Notes under the pieces: model-generated | What the model saw: the letters and a program-made list of their open reading frames with translations, nothing else | Databases searched by the model: none | What the model was told of the DNA's origin: nothing | Source: Hydnum rufescens UP504 | Lineage: Eukaryota; Basidiomycota; Agaricomycetes; Cantharellales; Hydnaceae | Direction of reading: 5' to 3' | Length of the DNA stretch: 64,000 nucleotides | NCBI GenBank assembly: GCA_014904985.1 | Contig: MU128937.1 | Location: 62,001-126,000 of the forward strand | Shown: in pieces, positions 61,489 through 64,000 of the stretch | How positions within the stretch are numbered: position 1 is the stretch's first letter | How the letters are laid out: each line of letters begins with the position of its first letter | Position numbers and translations under genes: made by a program

Positions 61489-62825
61489 GATTATGCATGC
61501 TGAGATATTCATTCACTATACGGTAGATCTGGCGCCTAGACAATTGACTGCATGATATTTACAGTAATGATGATTCACTATTGGAGGATATTCCTAAGTA
61601 CAGGTGCACTTGTCGATATGAGTATCTCATACGAAAGGACTTTCCACAAGCGGAGACTGAATCTCAGGACCAGACTCGTTACCCCTTTAAGCCGTGATGT
61701 CAAACTCGGCGACGTTGCGCGCGTCCCCAAGAGACGTATCCAAAATTCTTGTGGCACGGTACCTGGCTCGCGATTGGCCGGATTCACCTTTCCCACGTTG
61801 GTCATCGTTGTGCAGCCACTAACAAGCGTTTGCGATCGAGCTCCAATTTTGCCAACGTTCTCCACGAATATTATCGTTCCAACCTTCGCCTACGGCGATA
61901 TTGTGACTCTCAGTTTTGTCGCCGGCGAAAAGAATCCGATTTGGACCGCAAGGTGGTTTCCAAAATATGTGGAATGTGCTTTTGTCCAACTGGAGGCCAC
62001 CAATATCATGCTTCCTAAGGAACCAATGATTGAGTGGACCTGGCGTCTCACGAGTACCATCGATCCTCGTGTGGATCACGCCGACACCTTGCAATGACAC
62101 GATACTCTTGATGCTTCATTTCTGTTGGATATCAGTCTGTACCTTGCCTCATGCTACACCTTGGCATAATACAAGATGCTGAACAAGTGTCCAATTTTTG
62201 AGCTGCTGCATTGTCCCTCGAATTGGAATGAGGGAATCTCGCAACCGTCTCGCTCCCGCCCCGCCCGGTATAGTGATCTGGGCGATATGTTGCTTGGTTC
62301 ACGATGTTTGTACAGTATCTGGACTGTGAATGACTTTGATATATGTTGAAAACTGAAAAAGGTGGTTCGTTGAGACGTCGCAAAAGCAAGAATTTATTGC
62401 CTACCATCAAAGCACTGTAGTGGTTCGTACGAGTCCAAAATGCTTCCAGTGTGTGGCATCTTCGAGAAATAGCTGTCACGTGCTCGTAGTCACCGAACGG
62501 AGTGCGACTGCGTGCAACGCTGCTGCTGCTGCTGCGATTACTGCTATATCGTCATTTGAGAACAATTCTTGGGAAATATTCAACCGAGTTCTAGTTTCCC
62601 AAGTTGCAACTTTGAACCAACAGTGAGCTTCCAGAAACGCGCGTCCATATTGTTACTCATACTCGAATAAACGACGCGTCAACCTATCAGAGACTATTTA
62701 AGCTGCAATAAGCTGGACCAGGAATGGTTGCGATTATACCAGCAGGGGCGGATTCGCTACCCTCTCCTCCTCTTACTCCCAGTCAGTAATTCACTCACCA
62801 CCCCGAATTCAATCCTCGTTCATCA
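61489..62825. other. Intergenic with one unassigned long open frame
   Basis: 61552-62097 is open on the plus strand for 181 codons (MIFTVMMIHYWRIFLSTGAL...) but its composition is not convincing, parts of both other strands are also open, and it has no family. The rest, to the otubain start, includes a TATTTAAG box at about 62692 that may serve that gene. Confidence 0.4.
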
Positions 62826-64000
62826 ATGCCTTATTTCCCCATTCCCGAACATCGACCAACTCCTGCCTCGCCCTTCGACATCCCCCCTACTCGTGTTAAC
62901 ACCCTCGTGCATGCCGATGACCCACTCTACGACGCTTGGAAACTCATCCTCGCTGCCAAACAATTCTTGACTGATGGGTACAACTATGATGCCTACGGTC
63001 ATAAAGCCCCGCTCAAACCCCACGCCACGATGAATACAGAGCCCAAGCTCTGTCTTCCTCAAATGTCGCCCATCGATAGATCGAGGAAGACAAGACGGTA
63101 GGCCACTTCCGTTGGTGAACGAAGAATTCAAGACTTGAGCTGACTCAAAACAGCAGAAGACATACGGAACATGTCTGATGCTGAAATCTTCTCTCTGACC
63201 CAGAATCTCAAAGACCAACTGATTGCTGCCCATGTGCGTCCTCCACTTGTATCCCCTTCGTCCTTGTATTTATTCCACCTCCAAAAACTAGCCCCTCGTA
63301 GCCCCAACAGTTCCTCTCATAAGGCTAAGATCCGAATATGCTTCCCCCACATACTTGGCTCAGATCGACTGGCTATCTTCCCATGGCTGGACTGGCCTTC
63401 GACGTGCTCGAGGCGATGGGGATTGCTTCTACCGCTCGATGGCTTTCGCTTACGTCGAGAGGATCCTCAATGCCCCTGATCTCCCTCTCGCTGTTGCTAC
63501 AAGCTTGTCCACCATTGAGGGCCGGCTGGCTGATCTCAGAGCTGTGGAGTTCGAACCCTTGTAGTAAGCCCCCAAAAACATTTTAACCCACTTTGACCGG
63601 AGATCCTCACTATACGTCCCCCCAATAGTACGAGGACTTCTATGAAGCCCTTCGCGACCTCGTCCTTAATATCGTCGAACCGGACGTACAGGGCAAGGTG
63701 TTGACTTCTGCAACCCTTCTTCAGCGCTTCCAAGACCCTGAAGGCAAGCTATATTGAGACCTGAAGCATGCCTCTTCATTCTTCTAACATGGTCGCAATA
63801 GTATCCAACTCAATCGTTGTATTCCTCCGACTGCTAACTTCGGCACACATACGGCTTAACGCAGATGACTTTGTTCCTTTCCTCTTCGATCCAGAGACCA
63901 CGGAGCCAGTAGAGGTGCGGCATTTCTGCGAGTCCCAAGTCGAAGCCACGGGTCGCGAAGCCGGTGTGTCCTTCTCGCTCATTGTTTCCATTAGGAGATA
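62826..64000 (+). CDS. Otubain-type deubiquitinase (peptidase C65), partial at right edge
   Basis: Cysteine protease that removes ubiquitin chains. After a first exon starting MPYFPIPEHRPTPASPFDIP, the otubain part reads IRNMSDAEIFSLTQNLKDQL, LAQIDWLSSHGWTGLRRARG, then DGDCFYRSMAFAYVERIL with the catalytic Asp and Cys (DGDCFYR), DFYEALRDLVLNIVEPDVQG, and VVFLRLLTSAHIRLNADDFV leading to the ubiquitin-binding part DPETTEPVEVRHFCESQVEA. The catalytic His lies beyond the window. One GC-AG intron at 63744. How exon 1 joins MSDAEIF is unresolved: no splice choice keeps the frame without a one-base change, and translation might instead start at 63171. Confidence 0.82.
63744..63801 (+). other. GC-AG intron in the otubain gene
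   Basis: Donor AG|GCAAGC at 63744, acceptor CAATAG ending 63801. Splicing joins LLQRFQDPE to VSNSIVVFLRLLTSA in frame, the order expected for otubain. Confidence 0.85.

Noticed and set aside
61552..62097. 181-codon plus-strand frame after EMC1
   Set aside because: Two other frames over the same bases are also open and none resembles a protein family; could be chance or UTR.
1..64000. CRISPR arrays, toxin-antitoxin or phage genes
   Set aside because: Nothing of the kind is present; all recognised genes are eukaryotic, spliced and fungal.

Overview
The window is nuclear DNA of a filamentous basidiomycete, most likely an Agaricomycete; a Rhizoctonia/Ceratobasidium-type fungus is my best guess. 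The evidence is densely packed genes on both strands, many introns of about 50-70 bases with fungal GT..AG borders, fungus-type housekeeping proteins (Ilv6, Kap95, Pan3, Mpc2, Dml1, Emc1, Ilv/MRP-type families in their basidiomycete form), and no bacterial operons, ribosome-binding sites, rRNA, tRNA or CRISPR. Gene models were built by eye by splicing reading frames, so exon borders and some starts are approximate.

Layout. 0-4.4 kb: tail of an unknown gene, then ILV6 (branched-chain amino-acid synthesis, minus) and a SAM methyltransferase (minus). 6.8-12.6 kb: COG5 (Golgi tethering, minus) and a GT61-type glycosyltransferase (plus). 15-18.2 kb: Mediator subunit Med1 and the mitochondrial pyruvate carrier MPC2 (plus). 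18.9-26.8 kb: PAN3, a Cid1-like RNA nucleotidyltransferase with a long disordered tail, and LSM7. 27.0-30.4 kb: importin beta KAP95. 34-39 kb: mitochondrial enoyl reductase ETR1, a secreted very hydrophobic small protein, and a steroid 5-alpha-reductase-like enzyme. 40-47.2 kb: a full-length MRP-type ABC transporter with dozens of small exons. 48.7-61.5 kb: NDUFA6, a large uncharacterised membrane-anchored protein, mitochondrial ribosomal protein uS19m (RSM19), a Sit4/PP6 phosphatase, DML1/misato and EMC1. 62.8-64 kb: an otubain-type deubiquitinase running off the right edge. Gene-poor stretches lie at 4.4-6.8, 12.6-14.9, 31.7-34.0 and 61.5-62.8 kb.

How genes relate. Several genes are head to head with very short spacers (RSM19/SIT4 60 bp, NDUFA6/unknown 94 bp, DML1/EMC1 132 bp, LSM7/KAP95 259 bp), so they probably share promoters. 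PAN3, the Cid1-like enzyme and LSM7 are neighbours and belong to successive steps of mRNA tail shortening, tail modification and decay.

Two properties cut across the whole window. First, about seventeen conserved genes or exons are interrupted by single-base frame breaks, all in the same direction and nearly all explained by one base missing from a homopolymer run; this looks like assembly error rather than gene decay and affects every automatic gene call here. Second, at least seven introns start with GC instead of GT, each with a strong GCRAG donor, which is more than expected.
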